The notes: generated from the sequence alone by a model not told the origin. Numbered from the stretch's first letter, positions 1-8,084 are shown. The stretch: 64,000 nt of DNA from Streptomyces sp. CB02414 (GCF_001905385.1 NZ_LIPF01000001.1:920765-984764); one strand, 5' to 3'. A program made the numbers and translations.

Positions 1-523
1 GGCCGACGCCGTCGGGGCGTCCCCAGCGCTTGGTGAGCACGGTGCCGGTGGACATGGAGGCGGTGGAAGCGAGGGCGGCCAGCGCGCCGAGCGGGTCCAG
101 CGCCCCGGCCGCCTTCAGCACCACGAGGCTCACGCCGAACGCCGCCACCACGCCGGCGAGCACGGAGCGGGTGGTGGGCCGCTGCCCGAGCAGCAGCGCG
201 GAGAGTCCGAGGACGAAGAGCGGGCCGACGGAGCTGACGACGGCGGCCATGCCGCCGGGAAGGCGGTAGGCGGAGAGGAAGAGGAGCGGGAAGAAGGCCC
301 CGATGTTCAGCGCGCCCAGCACCGCCGCCTTCCACCACCAGGCGCCGCGCGGCAGCACCCGGGCGAGGGCGAGCAGCAGCAGACCGGCGGGCAGCGCGCG
401 CATCAGCCCGGTGAACAGAGGCCGGTCCGGCGGCAGGAACTCGGTGGTGACGGCGTAGGTGGTGCCCCAGGAGACGGGGGCGAGGGCGGTCAGGGCGATG
501 AGGGCTGGACGGTTCGCGGCCAC
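1..523 (-). CDS. EamA/DMT-family transporter, 3' end outside window
   Basis: Inner-membrane drug/metabolite transporter of the EamA (RhaT/YdcZ-like) family, probably an efflux permease. I translated the minus strand from GTG at 521-523 and read about 174 residues before the window edge. The protein opens with LTALAPVSWGTTYAVTTEFL, the typical first helix of these exporters, followed by further hydrophobic helices and the AAVVSSVGPLFVLGLSALLL stretch typical of an EamA repeat. A GGGGG-type ribosome site lies just upstream of the GTG. It is divergent from a MarR regulator with a perfect inverted repeat between them, so it is probably the regulator's target. Substrate unknown; the C-terminal half is missing only because the window starts here. 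Confidence 0.85.
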   Translation of the reverse strand, partial: MAANRPALIALTALAPVSWGTTYAVTTEFLPPDRPLFTGLMRALPAGLLLLALARVLPRGAWWWKAAVLGALNIGAFFPLLFLSAYRLPGGMAAVVSSVGPLFVLGLSALLLGQRPTTRSVLAGVVAAFGVSLVVLKAAGALDPLGALAALASTASMSTGTVLTKRWGRPDGVG

Positions 524-548
524 GGAGGCCCCCTTCAAGTAGGTCGGC

Positions 549-578
549 AATAAGTAGCTTACTCCTAAGCTACTTATT
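549..578. promoter_or_regulatory. Perfect 13-bp inverted repeat, likely MarR operator
   Basis: AATAAGTAGCTTA at 549-561 is repeated as its exact reverse complement at 566-578 with a CTCC spacer. It is AT-rich against a 70% GC background and sits between the divergent exporter and MarR genes. Its right end overlaps a TTGACA at 577-582 that could be the -35 of the MarR promoter, so binding would block both directions. MarR dimers bind such palindromes; that this MarR binds it is inference. Confidence 0.75.
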
Positions 579-627
579 GACAAGCCACTTTCTTGCGGCC
601 GAACTGACGGCCGTCGATACTCGTCCC

Positions 628-1140
628 ATGAGTGAGCGCCCCGAGCAGCACAAGGACCCGGTCGACGCGATCATCGGCCAGTGGGCGGTGGTCCGGCCCG
701 ACCTCGACACCACCGCGATGGAGGTCTTCGGGCGCGTCAACCGGCTGTCACGCGCGATCGGCGAGCGGATGGACAGGGCCTACGCCGGGTTCGGCATCGC
801 CCGCGGTGAGTTCGACGTCCTGGCGACGCTGCGCCGCTCCGGCGAGCCGTACGCGCTCTCGCCCCGGCAGCTCTCGGCGACGCTGATGCTCACCACGGGC
901 GGCATGACGGGCCGGCTCGACAAACTGGAACGGGCCGGTCTGCTGCGCCGCTCCCCCGACCCGCACGACCGCCGGGGCCTCAGGGTCACGCTCACCGACA
1001 AGGGGCGGGAACTCGTCGACGAGGCGGTCGGCGCGGGTCTCGCCGTGCAGACGGAGGCCCTGTCCGCCGCCCTCGACGCCGGGCGGGCCGGACAGCTGGC
1101 CGACCTGCTGCGGGACCTGCTGTCGGCGACCGAGGGGTAG
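628..1140 (+). CDS. MarR-family transcriptional regulator
   Basis: DNA-binding repressor of about 170 residues. The winged-helix core is visible: a helix with MDRAYAGFGIARGEFDVLAT, the recognition region LSPRQLSATLMLTTGGMTGR, and the wing DPHDRRGLRVTLTDKGREL, which is the MarR signature around DxRD. I chose ATG at 628 because an upstream TTG at 577 lies inside the inverted repeat and would add a non-family extension. Divergent from the EamA exporter; the likely role is ligand-relieved repression of that exporter and of itself. Confidence 0.9.
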   Translation: MSERPEQHKDPVDAIIGQWAVVRPDLDTTAMEVFGRVNRLSRAIGERMDRAYAGFGIARGEFDVLATLRRSGEPYALSPRQLSATLMLTTGGMTGRLDKLERAGLLRRSPDPHDRRGLRVTLTDKGRELVDEAVGAGLAVQTEALSAALDAGRAGQLADLLRDLLSATEG

Positions 1141-1153
1141 AGGGCATGCGGAA

Positions 1154-1205
1154 GGCGCCGGCCCCGCCCGCGCGGCTGCTTGCCGTGTGCGGGAGGACCG
1201 GCGCC
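1154..1205. terminator. Candidate convergent-end hairpin
   Basis: GGCGCCGG at 1154-1161 is matched by CCGGCGCC at 1198-1205 between the ends of the MarR gene and the convergent small membrane protein gene. The 36-nt loop is long and there is no T tract, so this is only a possible terminator. Confidence 0.35.
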
Positions 1206-1228
1206 CTCGGTACAGCTGAGGTGGGCCG

Positions 1229-1510
1229 TCAGGCCTTGGCGTCGGCCTTGGGCCGGGTCTTGATGTTGCGGGAGGTGACCCGGTGCTCCTCCTTGGACCT
1301 GTCCAGGACCATGACCAGGCCCGCGATGACCACGAACAGCGCGATCGGGGCCACGACGTAGAGGCCCAGCGTCTCGACGACGCTCAGGCCCGGGCCGGGG
1401 TCGTCGCCGTCGTCGCGGGTCAGCGCGAGCGCGGGGGACGACATGAGCAGCATCATCAGCGTCGTACCGGCTGCCAGGGCGCCGGCGCGCAGGGCGTTCT
1501 TCTTGTCCAC
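1229..1510 (-). CDS. Small membrane protein of unknown function
   Basis: A 93-residue protein with an N-terminal signal or anchor segment (GALAAGTTLMMLLMSSPALA, with an Ala-x-Ala-type cleavage site), a short acidic DDGDDPGPG linker, one strong transmembrane helix (YVVAPIALFVVIAGLVMVL) and a basic cytoplasmic tail. This predicts a type I topology with an extracellular N-terminus after cleavage. I do not recognise a named family. It lies between the MarR gene (convergent) and malQ (malQ ends in the same direction immediately upstream of it), so it may be read from the malQ transcript. Confidence 0.75.
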   Translation of the reverse strand: MDKKNALRAGALAAGTTLMMLLMSSPALALTRDDGDDPGPGLSVVETLGLYVVAPIALFVVIAGLVMVLDRSKEEHRVTSRNIKTRPKADAKA

Positions 1511-1533
1511 GGTGCAAAGTTAGCGAACGGCCG

Positions 1534-3846
1534 TCAGGGGCGCGCGCCCGGGGTGCCGTACGGGGACCGGGCACCGCTCTCCCCGTGGTCGGCGCGCTCC
1601 CGTACGACGTCGATCAGGGCGTGCAGCCGCGGAGAGGCGGCCAGGTCCTCCAGGGTCACGGGGCGTCCCTCGGCGTCGGCGATCGGCAGGCGCCAGTTCG
1701 GGTACTGGTCCCAGGTGCCGGGCAGGTTCTGCGGGCGGCGGTCGCCGACGGCGTCCGGGAGCCAGACGCCGGCCATGCGGGCGGGGGTGCGCAGCAGGAA
1801 GCGGTGGACGGCCTGGATGCCCGCCTCCTCGGAGGGCGTTCCGGTGTCCCCTGCGGTGCCGTGGAGCAGGCCGAGCCGGGCCAGCGCGTCCAGCCACTCG
1901 GCCGTGTCCGCCGACGCCTCGGCCCGTTCCTCCTCCAGCGGGCGGGTGAGCAGGCCGAGCCGGTCGCGGAGTTCGACGTGTTCGCCGGTGAGGCGGGCGG
2001 CGGTGGAGGGCAGGTCGTGGGTGGTGGCGGTGGCCAGGCAGTCGGCACGCCACCGGTCGGGGGGCAGGGGGCGGCCGTCGCCCTCCCAGTCCCGCTCGAA
2101 CCACAGCACCGAGGTGCCGAGCACGCCGCGTTCGCGCAGCGCCTCCCGCACGCCGGGCTCGACGGTGCCCAGGTCCTCGCCGATCACCACGGCACCGGCG
2201 CGGGACGCCTCCAGGACAAGGACGGCGAGCATGGCCTCGGCGTCGTAGCGGACGTAGGTGCCCTCGGTGGGCGGGTGGCCCTCGGGGACCCACCAGAGCC
2301 GGAACAGGCCCATGACGTGGTCGATGCGCAGGGCACCCGCGTAGCGGAACAGGCCGCGCAGCAGGCCGCGGAAGGGCGCGTAGCCGGACGCGGCGAGGCG
2401 GTCGGGGCGCCAGGGCGGCAGGCCCCAGTCCTGGCCGCGGGCGTTGAAGGCGTCGGGCGGGGCGCCCACCGACATACCGGCGGCGAAGCACTCCTGCTGG
2501 GCCCAGGAGTCGGCGCCGCGCGGGTGTACGCCCACGGCGAGGTCGTGGACGATCCCGACCGGCATGCCGGCCTCGCGGGCGCTGTGCTGGGCGGCCCTGA
2601 GCTGGGTGTCGGTGAGCCAGGCGAGGCGGGAGTGGAAGTCGACGCGGTCCATCAGGGCGGTGCGGGCGCGGTCGGTGTCGGCCGAGCGGGGGTCGCGCAG
2701 GCCCTCGGGCCAGCGGTGCCAGTCGGGGCCGTGGACCTCGGCGAGCGCGCACCAGGTGGCGTGGTCCTCCAGGGCGGTGCCCTGTTCGGCGAGGTAGTCG
2801 CAGTAGGCGGCCCGGCGGCCGGGGCCGAGGGGCACCTCGCGGAGCACTTCCAGCGCCTCGCGCTTGAGCTCCCACACGGCGTCCCGGTCGATGAGGGCGT
2901 CGTTCTCCAGCACGGCCCCGCGCAGCCGCGCCGCCCGCTCCCGCAGCGTCCGGGTGCGCTCGGGGTCGGCGACGTGCGCGAACTCGGGCACGTCCTCGAT
3001 CCGCAGGTGTACGGGGTCGGGGAAGCGGCGCGAGGAGGGGCGGTACGGGGAGGGGTCGGTGGGCGCGCCGGGTACGGCGGCGTGCAGCGGGTTGACCTGC
3101 ACGAAACCGGCGCCGAGGGCGCGTCCGGCCCAGGCGGCGAGTTCGCCGAGGTCGCCGAGGTCGCCCATGCCCCAGGAACGGCGGGAGAGGAGGGAGTAGA
3201 GCTGCACGAGGAGGCCGTAGGAGCGGGTGGCGGGGGCGGGCAGCCGGGCGGGCGCGACGATCAGGTGGGCGCGGGCACTGCGGCCGTCGGGGGCGGTGGC
3301 GGTCAGGCGGTGGACGCCGGGCGGGAGACCGGCGAGGACACCGCTCGCGGCGCCGTTGTCGGGCGAGGGGCGCACGACGCCGTCACGGATCGAAGTGCCC
3401 GGAACGCCGTCAGCGGCCCGGCGGGCCGCCTCGCCCCCAGCCGGAAGGTCCGGGCCACCGTCACCGGCCGCCCCGTCACCGGCCGGGAGGCCCACCGTGC
3501 CGTCGCGCCGCTCGCCCTGCTCGGTGTCGACACGCAGCCGGGTTCCCTCGGGCAGGGCGGCGAGGGCGGTCGGCGCGGGGGCGTCGTGCCAGGCGACCAC
3601 GGTGGGCGGCAGCAGGCGTTCGCGCAGCTCGGTGTCGCGGGCGGCGAGCGCGGCACGCACGGCCTGCGGGGTGCTCGTGTCCACGCCGAGGGCGGCCAGG
3701 GCCGAGGTGACGGCGGTGGCCGAGGCCGCGACGGTGCGGTCCGGTGACGGGCGGTAGGAGGTGGCGACGCCGTGCAGGGCGGCGAGCCGGGTCAGATCCT
3801 CGGGAAGGTCCTCGGTGGGGGGCTCGGCCGGCCGGGCTGCTGGCAT
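1534..3846 (-). CDS. malQ: 4-alpha-glucanotransferase (amylomaltase, GH77)
   Basis: Cytoplasmic disproportionating enzyme that transfers alpha-1,4-glucan segments between maltodextrins in glycogen and maltose metabolism. At 770 residues it matches the long actinobacterial MalQ form with an N-terminal beta-domain. The GH77 catalytic set is visible: nucleophile Asp in RIDHVMGLFRLWW near residue 508, acid/base Glu in VIGEDLGTV near 556, and the transition-state Asp in TTHDLPS near 609. Residues of about 115-175 form a Gly/Ala/Pro-rich insertion that looks like a flexible linker. Start ATG at 3846 has a GAGGT site. It follows a small ORF by 9 bp and is probably cotranscribed with it. Confidence 0.93.
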   Translation of the reverse strand: MPAARPAEPPTEDLPEDLTRLAALHGVATSYRPSPDRTVAASATAVTSALAALGVDTSTPQAVRAALAARDTELRERLLPPTVVAWHDAPAPTALAALPEGTRLRVDTEQGERRDGTVGLPAGDGAAGDGGPDLPAGGEAARRAADGVPGTSIRDGVVRPSPDNGAASGVLAGLPPGVHRLTATAPDGRSARAHLIVAPARLPAPATRSYGLLVQLYSLLSRRSWGMGDLGDLGELAAWAGRALGAGFVQVNPLHAAVPGAPTDPSPYRPSSRRFPDPVHLRIEDVPEFAHVADPERTRTLRERAARLRGAVLENDALIDRDAVWELKREALEVLREVPLGPGRRAAYCDYLAEQGTALEDHATWCALAEVHGPDWHRWPEGLRDPRSADTDRARTALMDRVDFHSRLAWLTDTQLRAAQHSAREAGMPVGIVHDLAVGVHPRGADSWAQQECFAAGMSVGAPPDAFNARGQDWGLPPWRPDRLAASGYAPFRGLLRGLFRYAGALRIDHVMGLFRLWWVPEGHPPTEGTYVRYDAEAMLAVLVLEASRAGAVVIGEDLGTVEPGVREALRERGVLGTSVLWFERDWEGDGRPLPPDRWRADCLATATTHDLPSTAARLTGEHVELRDRLGLLTRPLEEERAEASADTAEWLDALARLGLLHGTAGDTGTPSEEAGIQAVHRFLLRTPARMAGVWLPDAVGDRRPQNLPGTWDQYPNWRLPIADAEGRPVTLEDLAASPRLHALIDVVRERADHGESGARSPYGTPGARP

Positions 3847-3855
3847 CTACGACCT

Positions 3856-4161
3856 CTATGACCTCGTGGGTTCCGGGACGGCGAAGGAGGGGCCGCCCTG
3901 CTCCGGCACGTCGGCCGTGAGTTCGGGCGAGGACTCGCTGGTCAGCGGTACGGCGTCGGCGAACGGCGACTCACTGGTGAGGGGCTCGGCGTCGGGCAGC
4001 GGCGGTTCGCTGGTGAGCGGGGTCTCGGCGCAGCTCCCGGTGGCGCCGAAGACGCAGTAGTGCGGGGTGTCGGAGGCGGCGGAGGGCTCCGCCCAGGGAG
4101 TGGACGGCTCCGCCACGGGTTTGGACGGGGCGGGGAGCAGCAGGGGTGCCAGTGCAGCCAC
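3856..4161 (-). CDS. Small repeat-containing hypothetical protein
   Basis: A 101-residue ORF beginning at GTG 4161 behind an excellent AAGGAGG site (complement of 4166-4172), which is the main reason to call it a gene. The product starts with a short hydrophobic stretch (AALAPLLLPAP), has the only two cysteines in the YCVFGATGSC segment, and carries three degenerate copies of a PLTSE-centred repeat. It ends 9 bp before malQ and so probably leads that operon. No family recognised. It could be a leader-like or surface-exposed small protein; the repeat and the Pro/Glu/Ser bias argue against an enzyme. Confidence 0.5.
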   Translation of the reverse strand: MAALAPLLLPAPSKPVAEPSTPWAEPSAASDTPHYCVFGATGSCAETPLTSEPPLPDAEPLTSESPFADAVPLTSESSPELTADVPEQGGPSFAVPEPTRS

Positions 4162-4360
4162 GGGGGCCTCCTTGTTTCGCGCACGCTCGGCGGGTTACGG
4201 CAGCCCTACCCAGTCCGCGCGAGGACAGACGTCCCGACACCGACAACGTGACCCTGGTCACATGCTTCCCCCGCAAAATCTCTCAGAATCCGGGCAGCAC
4301 AGTCACTTAACCCGTTCAGAGGCGACGCGGAGCGAAAAAACTTTCGTCAGCTATTCACTC

Positions 4361-4372
4361 AGTACATGTACT
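4361..4372. promoter_or_regulatory. Palindrome AGTACATGTACT, candidate PadR operator
   Basis: A 12-bp perfect palindrome 20 bp upstream of the PadR start codon. PadR proteins are known to bind ATGT/ACAT dyads near their own promoters, and this contains ACATGT at its centre. The surrounding 40 bases are unusually AT-rich for this genome (AAAAAACTTTCG and TATTCACTCA), as expected for a promoter. Confidence 0.5.
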
Positions 4373-4391
4373 CGACGAATACTGATCCCCC

Positions 4392-4925
4392 ATGAGCACC
4401 CGGCACATCCTCCTGGGGCTGCTCGCCTCGGGGCCGAGCCACGGCTACGACCTGAAGCGGCGCCACGACGAACGCTTCCCTCAGGCCCGGCCGCTGGCCT
4501 ACGGGCAGGTCTATACGACCCTCCAGCGCCTGGTCCGGGACGGACTCGCGGAGGTGGACGGCACCGCGTCGGACGGCGGCCCCGAGCGGACCGCGTACCG
4601 CACGACCGAGGAGGGCGCGCGGGAACTGGCGCGCTGGGCGGGCGAGATCGCCCCGCCCGCCCCCTTCGTGACGAACGAGATCTTCGCCAAGGTCGTCGTC
4701 TCGATCCTCACCGGCGCCGACGCGGGCGCCTGTCTGCTGGCCCAGCGCACCGCCCACATGGACCGGATGCGGGAGCTCACGGCGGTGAAGACGGCTCCCG
4801 GCACGGACCTGACCACCGTCCTCTCGGCCGACTACGCCCTCAACCACCTCGACGCCGACCTCCGTTGGATGGCCACCACGGCGGCCCGGCTCACCCACCT
4901 GACCACGGAGGTCCGCACAGCATGA
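4392..4925 (+). CDS. PadR-family transcriptional regulator
   Basis: A 177-residue regulator. Residues 1-80 are the PadR winged helix, with the signatures ILLGLLASGPSHGYDLKRR and QVYTTLQRLVRDGLAEVD followed by the wing segment RTAYRTTEEGARELARW. The C-terminal half is helical, as in the PadR-s2 dimerisation domain. Start ATG at 4392. Its stop overlaps, as ATGA, the start of a 26-codon ORF that looks like the beginning of an ABC ATPase gene, so the regulator once led an ABC-exporter operon that is now gone. Probably autoregulated through the palindrome upstream. Confidence 0.92.
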   Translation: MSTRHILLGLLASGPSHGYDLKRRHDERFPQARPLAYGQVYTTLQRLVRDGLAEVDGTASDGGPERTAYRTTEEGARELARWAGEIAPPAPFVTNEIFAKVVVSILTGADAGACLLAQRTAHMDRMRELTAVKTAPGTDLTTVLSADYALNHLDADLRWMATTAARLTHLTTEVRTA

Positions 4926-5002
4926 CGAACGGGGACACGACCGGGAACGCGACGGGGCCGCTGCTCGCGGCACGCGACCTGGCGAAGGCACCCGTGGGGT
5001 AG
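4922..5002 (+). pseudogene. Stump of an ABC-transporter ATPase gene
   Basis: A 26-codon ORF translationally coupled to the PadR gene by an ATGA overlap. Its last residues, GPLLAARDLAKAPVG, match how exporter-type ABC ATPases begin (LLxAxDLxKxYG, just before the A-loop aromatic), and then a stop follows. No Walker A or later domain is present. PadR regulators commonly lead ABC exporter operons, so I read this as a deletion remnant joined to the sequence before the methyltransferase gene. It could still be translated as a short peptide. Confidence 0.5.
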
Positions 5003-5044
5003 CGTGCTCACGGTTTTCAGAGGACGTGGGGACCAGGGGCCGGG

Positions 5045-5803
5045 GTGGTCGTGAGGTACGGAAACAACCGCGTGCCACCGGCGCCGCACCGGCTCCTCCA
5101 GGCGCTCGACCGCTTCAACGCCGCCCGCCCCTGGGACCACAACGCCCACTACCACCGGTGGATCCTGCGCCGGCTCCCCCGCCGGTTCGGCAGCGCGCTG
5201 GACGTCGGCTCCGGCACCGGCGACCTGGCCCGGCTCCTCGCCGCCCGGGCCGACGAGGTCCGGGGCGTCGACTCCGACCCGGCGATCACCTCGCGGGCGC
5301 GCCTGCTGACCCCCGAGGCGACAACCGCGTCCTTCACGGTCTCGAACGCCCCGGCGGGGCTCCCCGCCGGCCCCTACGACGTCATCACCTGCGTCGCCAC
5401 CCTCCACCACCTGCCGTTCACCGAGGCCCTCGCCGCCTTCCGTCGGCACCTGGCTCCCGGCGGCACCCTGGTGGTCGTCGGCCTCTACCGGCCGCGGACC
5501 GCCACGGACCACCTGCTCGGCGCGGCGGCCGTCCCCCTGAACGCCGCCACCGGCTGGCTCAAGAACGGGGGCAGGAGCGCCGCCCCGCCCCCCTCGATGT
5601 CCGCCCGGACCCGACCGGCCGACATGCCCTTCTCCGACATCCGCCGACAGGCCCGCGCGGTGCTGCCCGGCGCACGCCTGCGCCGCCGCCTCTTCTGGCG
5701 CTACACCCTCACGTGGCGGCACCCCAGGTCAGGGCCCGTCCAACAAGCCGAACTCCCCTACAGTGACGGTGTGGACCCCTGCGGCTCCGGAGGAGCCCTG
5801 TGA
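5045..5803 (+). CDS. Class I SAM-dependent methyltransferase
   Basis: A 252-residue protein of the UbiE/Methyltransf_11-25 type. Motif I is ALDVGSGTGDLARLLAA near residues 51-67, with the acidic motif II residue in VRGVDSDPA, and the post-I region YDVITCVATLHHLP followed by LAPGGTLVVVGLY is typical. The small-molecule substrate cannot be inferred. GTG at 5045 and GTG at 5051 are both possible starts, with a GAGGACGTGGGG region about 15-20 bases upstream. The stop overlaps the start of the next small ORF. It lies just downstream of the PadR/ABC remnant and may have been part of the same lost export operon or unrelated. Confidence 0.85.
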   Translation: MVVRYGNNRVPPAPHRLLQALDRFNAARPWDHNAHYHRWILRRLPRRFGSALDVGSGTGDLARLLAARADEVRGVDSDPAITSRARLLTPEATTASFTVSNAPAGLPAGPYDVITCVATLHHLPFTEALAAFRRHLAPGGTLVVVGLYRPRTATDHLLGAAAVPLNAATGWLKNGGRSAAPPPSMSARTRPADMPFSDIRRQARAVLPGARLRRRLFWRYTLTWRHPRSGPVQQAELPYSDGVDPCGSGGAL

Positions 5804-6075
5804 CCCTGACCGCCGGTCGGCCCCACATGCTCGTCACCGGTCAGGGGCGCCCCAGCGGCAGGACACCGCCCGACGGCAACACCGCCCGCGCCCTGCAGTG
5901 GCTCACACGGGCCTGTGTGCGCGAGCGCTCCGAGCTGTGGCTGAACTCCCGGCAGGGCTTGGCCGTCGGCGCCCGCCGAGAGCGCCGCGCCCGCCCGGAC
6001 GGCACCCTCGCCCCGTCGTAGGCCTTCGTCGGGATCACCCTCGACACCGAGCCGCTGAAGAACTGGGTGCGCTGA
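5800..6075 (+). pseudogene. Small ORF interrupted by in-frame TAG
   Basis: GTG at 5800 overlaps the methyltransferase stop and has a good GGAGGAG site, opening a 73-codon frame that stops at TAG 6019-6021. The same frame then continues for 17 sense codons to TGA at 6073-6075 with normal-looking residues (AFVGITLDTEPLKNWVR). The simplest reading is a gene truncated by an amber mutation, or a short gene followed by a decayed tail. I recognise no domain; the protein is Arg-rich. If functional, the product is the 73-residue form ending at 6021. Confidence 0.35.
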
Positions 6076-6120
6076 CCCGTCCCGTCCCCGGCGGCCCGGC
6101 GTACGAGGAGGCCCGGACCG

Positions 6121-6657
6121 TCAGGCGGAAATGCCGTCGATCCGGGCCATGGCGTCCTCCGCGCCGTACGGTTGCAAGTACGGCAGCCAGCGCGGGTCCC
6201 GGTGCCCCGTGCCGATGATGCGCCAGGCCAGTCCGGTGGGCGGGGCGGGCTTGTGGCGCAGGCGCCAGCCGATCTCGCCGAGGTGGCGGTCGGCCTTGAC
6301 GTGGTTGCAGCGGCGGCAGGAGGCCACCACGTTGTCCCACGCGTGCAGGCCACCGCGGCTGCGCGGGATGACGTGGTCGACGCTGGTGGCGACGGCGCCG
6401 CAGTACATGCAGCGGCCCCCGTCCCGGGCGAAGAGCGCCCGGCGGGTGAGCGGGACGGGCCCCCGGTAGGGCACCCGCACGAACCGCTTGAGCCGGACCA
6501 CGCTGGGTGCGGGCACGGTGACGGTCGCGCTGTGCAGGTAGGCGCCGGACTCCTCGAGGCACACGGCCTTGTTCTCCAGGACGAGGACGAGCGCGCGGCG
6601 GAGCGGTACGACGCCGAGTGGCTCGTACGACGCGTTGAGGACCAGGACATGCGGCAC
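6121..6657 (-). CDS. HNH endonuclease family protein
   Basis: A 178-residue protein with a complete HNH core: Cys83-x2-Cys86, the DHVIPRSRGG segment (Asp94-His95), Asn109, and Cys114-x2-Cys117 with Asn118. The Cys pairs should bind structural zinc and the His the catalytic metal. The N-terminus VLVLNASYEPLGVV is the hallmark of the widespread actinobacterial single-domain HNH family; its biological role is not established. I chose GTG at 6657 because AAGGAGG lies 6 bases upstream; reading from 6780 would add 41 low-quality residues. Divergent from the mscS-like gene. Confidence 0.9.
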   Translation of the reverse strand: MPHVLVLNASYEPLGVVPLRRALVLVLENKAVCLEESGAYLHSATVTVPAPSVVRLKRFVRVPYRGPVPLTRRALFARDGGRCMYCGAVATSVDHVIPRSRGGLHAWDNVVASCRRCNHVKADRHLGEIGWRLRHKPAPPTGLAWRIIGTGHRDPRWLPYLQPYGAEDAMARIDGISA

Positions 6658-6966
6658 GGGTGCCTCCTTGGGCGTCGGCGGCGCGTGGCTCGCGCCGGGA
6701 CGATCTGCAGTCAGTCTCCCCTCATGGCTGGTGGAAGCGCCACCATGTCCCGGTAACGGGCTGGGAGTGTTTTCGACCACACGGGATGCATCCCCAGGAC
6801 CGTGACCAGTTCAAGCGCGGGTGAGCGTGGTCTCGCCCGCGAACTTCGCGCCGTTCCGCACGTGGTGCCCCGTTAGTGTGGTGATTCCGTCCGTCCGGTG
6901 ACCGTTCCGTGACCTTGATGCGACCCCCGCCGGGGGCGGGCGGCACCGTACCTGGAGGTATCCGTC
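6658..6966. other. Intergenic region between HNH and MscS genes
   Basis: A 309-bp divergent spacer with no convincing gene. It should hold both promoters. The one clear structure is a hairpin with arms 6816-6825 and 6832-6841 (CGCGGGTGAG and CTCGCCCGCG, one wobble pair) and a CGTGGT loop, which has no T tract on either strand and may be an operator or leader structure. Confidence 0.5.
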
Positions 6967-8064
6967 GTGCCCCTGTCCGCCGCCGTCCCACTGGCCGCCG
7001 GTCCATCGCCGTCGCCGTCGCCCTCGGAGTCGTCGACACCGGCGGTGCCGTCGTTCCAGGACGCCCAGGAGAGCGCGTCGAACGCCGCCGGCTGGGTCGA
7101 GGAGAACTGGTCGACGTGGCTCGCGATCGGGCTGCGGGTGCTGCTGGTCGTGGTGATCGCGGTGGTGCTGCGCGCGGTGGTGCGGCGGGCGATCACCAAG
7201 CTGATAGAGCGGATGAACCGGCGGGCCGGGACGGGTGCCAGTACCGCGCTGAGCGGGCTGCTGGTCAACGCCGAGCGGCGGCGCCAGCGCTCCGAGGCCA
7301 TCGGGTCCGTGCTGCGCTCGGTGGCCAGCTTCCTCATCCTCGGCACCGCGGCCCTGATGGTGCTGGGCACCTTCCAGATCAACCTGGCCCCGCTGCTGGC
7401 TTCCGCCGGTGTCGCGGGCGTCGCGATCGGCTTCGGCGCCCGCAACCTGGTCACCGACTTCCTCTCCGGCGTCTTCATGATCCTGGAGGACCAGTACGGC
7501 GTCGGTGACAGCATCGACGCGGGCGTGGCCTCCGGCGAGGTCATCGAGGTCGGGCTGCGGGTGACCAAGCTGCGCGGCGACAACGGCGAGATCTGGTACG
7601 TCCGCAACGGCGAGGTCAAGCGGATCGGCAACCTCTCCCAGGGCTGGTCGACGGCGGGCGTGGACGTGACCGTCCGCTCCGACGAGGACCTGGAGAAGGT
7701 GAAGGAGACCATCGCCGCGGTCGGCGGGCGGATGAGCAAGGAGGAACCCTGGAACGAGATGCTCTGGGGCCCGGTCGAGGTGCTCGGCCTGGACTCCGTC
7801 CTGCTGGACTCCATGGTGGTGCGGGTCTCCGCGAAGACCATGCCCGGCAAGTCCCTCACCGTCGAGCGCGAGCTGCGCTGGCGGGTCAAGCGGGCCTTCG
7901 ACGCGGCCGGCATCCCGATCGTCGGCGGTCCGGAGGTGCCGGGGCAGCAGGCCGCGGCGCCCGATCCGACCGCGGGCATGGCGGCCCCCTCGGCCTATTC
8001 GAGCACCGTGTCCCCGCAGTCCATCGCGGCCTCCCCGATCCCGCCGCCGAGCACCACCAAGTAG
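6967..8064 (+). CDS. MscS-family mechanosensitive channel
   Basis: A 365-residue membrane protein of the small-conductance mechanosensitive channel family, releasing solutes on hypo-osmotic shock. GTG start with a GGAGG site. After a Ser/Pro-rich N-terminus there are transmembrane helices at about 55-75 (LAIGLRVLLVVVIAVVLRAV) and 115-135, then the pore helix with the MscS signature LLASAGVAGVAIGFGARNLV near 141-160, and the beta-domain DQYGVGDSIDAG. The C-terminal 35 residues are a low-complexity Ala/Ser/Pro tail. A terminator follows. Confidence 0.93.
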   Translation: MPLSAAVPLAAGPSPSPSPSESSTPAVPSFQDAQESASNAAGWVEENWSTWLAIGLRVLLVVVIAVVLRAVVRRAITKLIERMNRRAGTGASTALSGLLVNAERRRQRSEAIGSVLRSVASFLILGTAALMVLGTFQINLAPLLASAGVAGVAIGFGARNLVTDFLSGVFMILEDQYGVGDSIDAGVASGEVIEVGLRVTKLRGDNGEIWYVRNGEVKRIGNLSQGWSTAGVDVTVRSDEDLEKVKETIAAVGGRMSKEEPWNEMLWGPVEVLGLDSVLLDSMVVRVSAKTMPGKSLTVERELRWRVKRAFDAAGIPIVGGPEVPGQQAAAPDPTAGMAAPSAYSSTVSPQSIAASPIPPPSTTK

Positions 8065-8084
8065 CGGCACCACCCGCGCCCGAC

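Noticed and set aside
1585..3747. A 720-codon plus-strand frame
   Set aside because: Antisense to malQ, which has all catalytic motifs; no domain in the plus frame.
6658..6780. Longer HNH protein starting at 6780
   Set aside because: The extra 41 residues are low complexity and the AAGGAGG site supports GTG at 6657.
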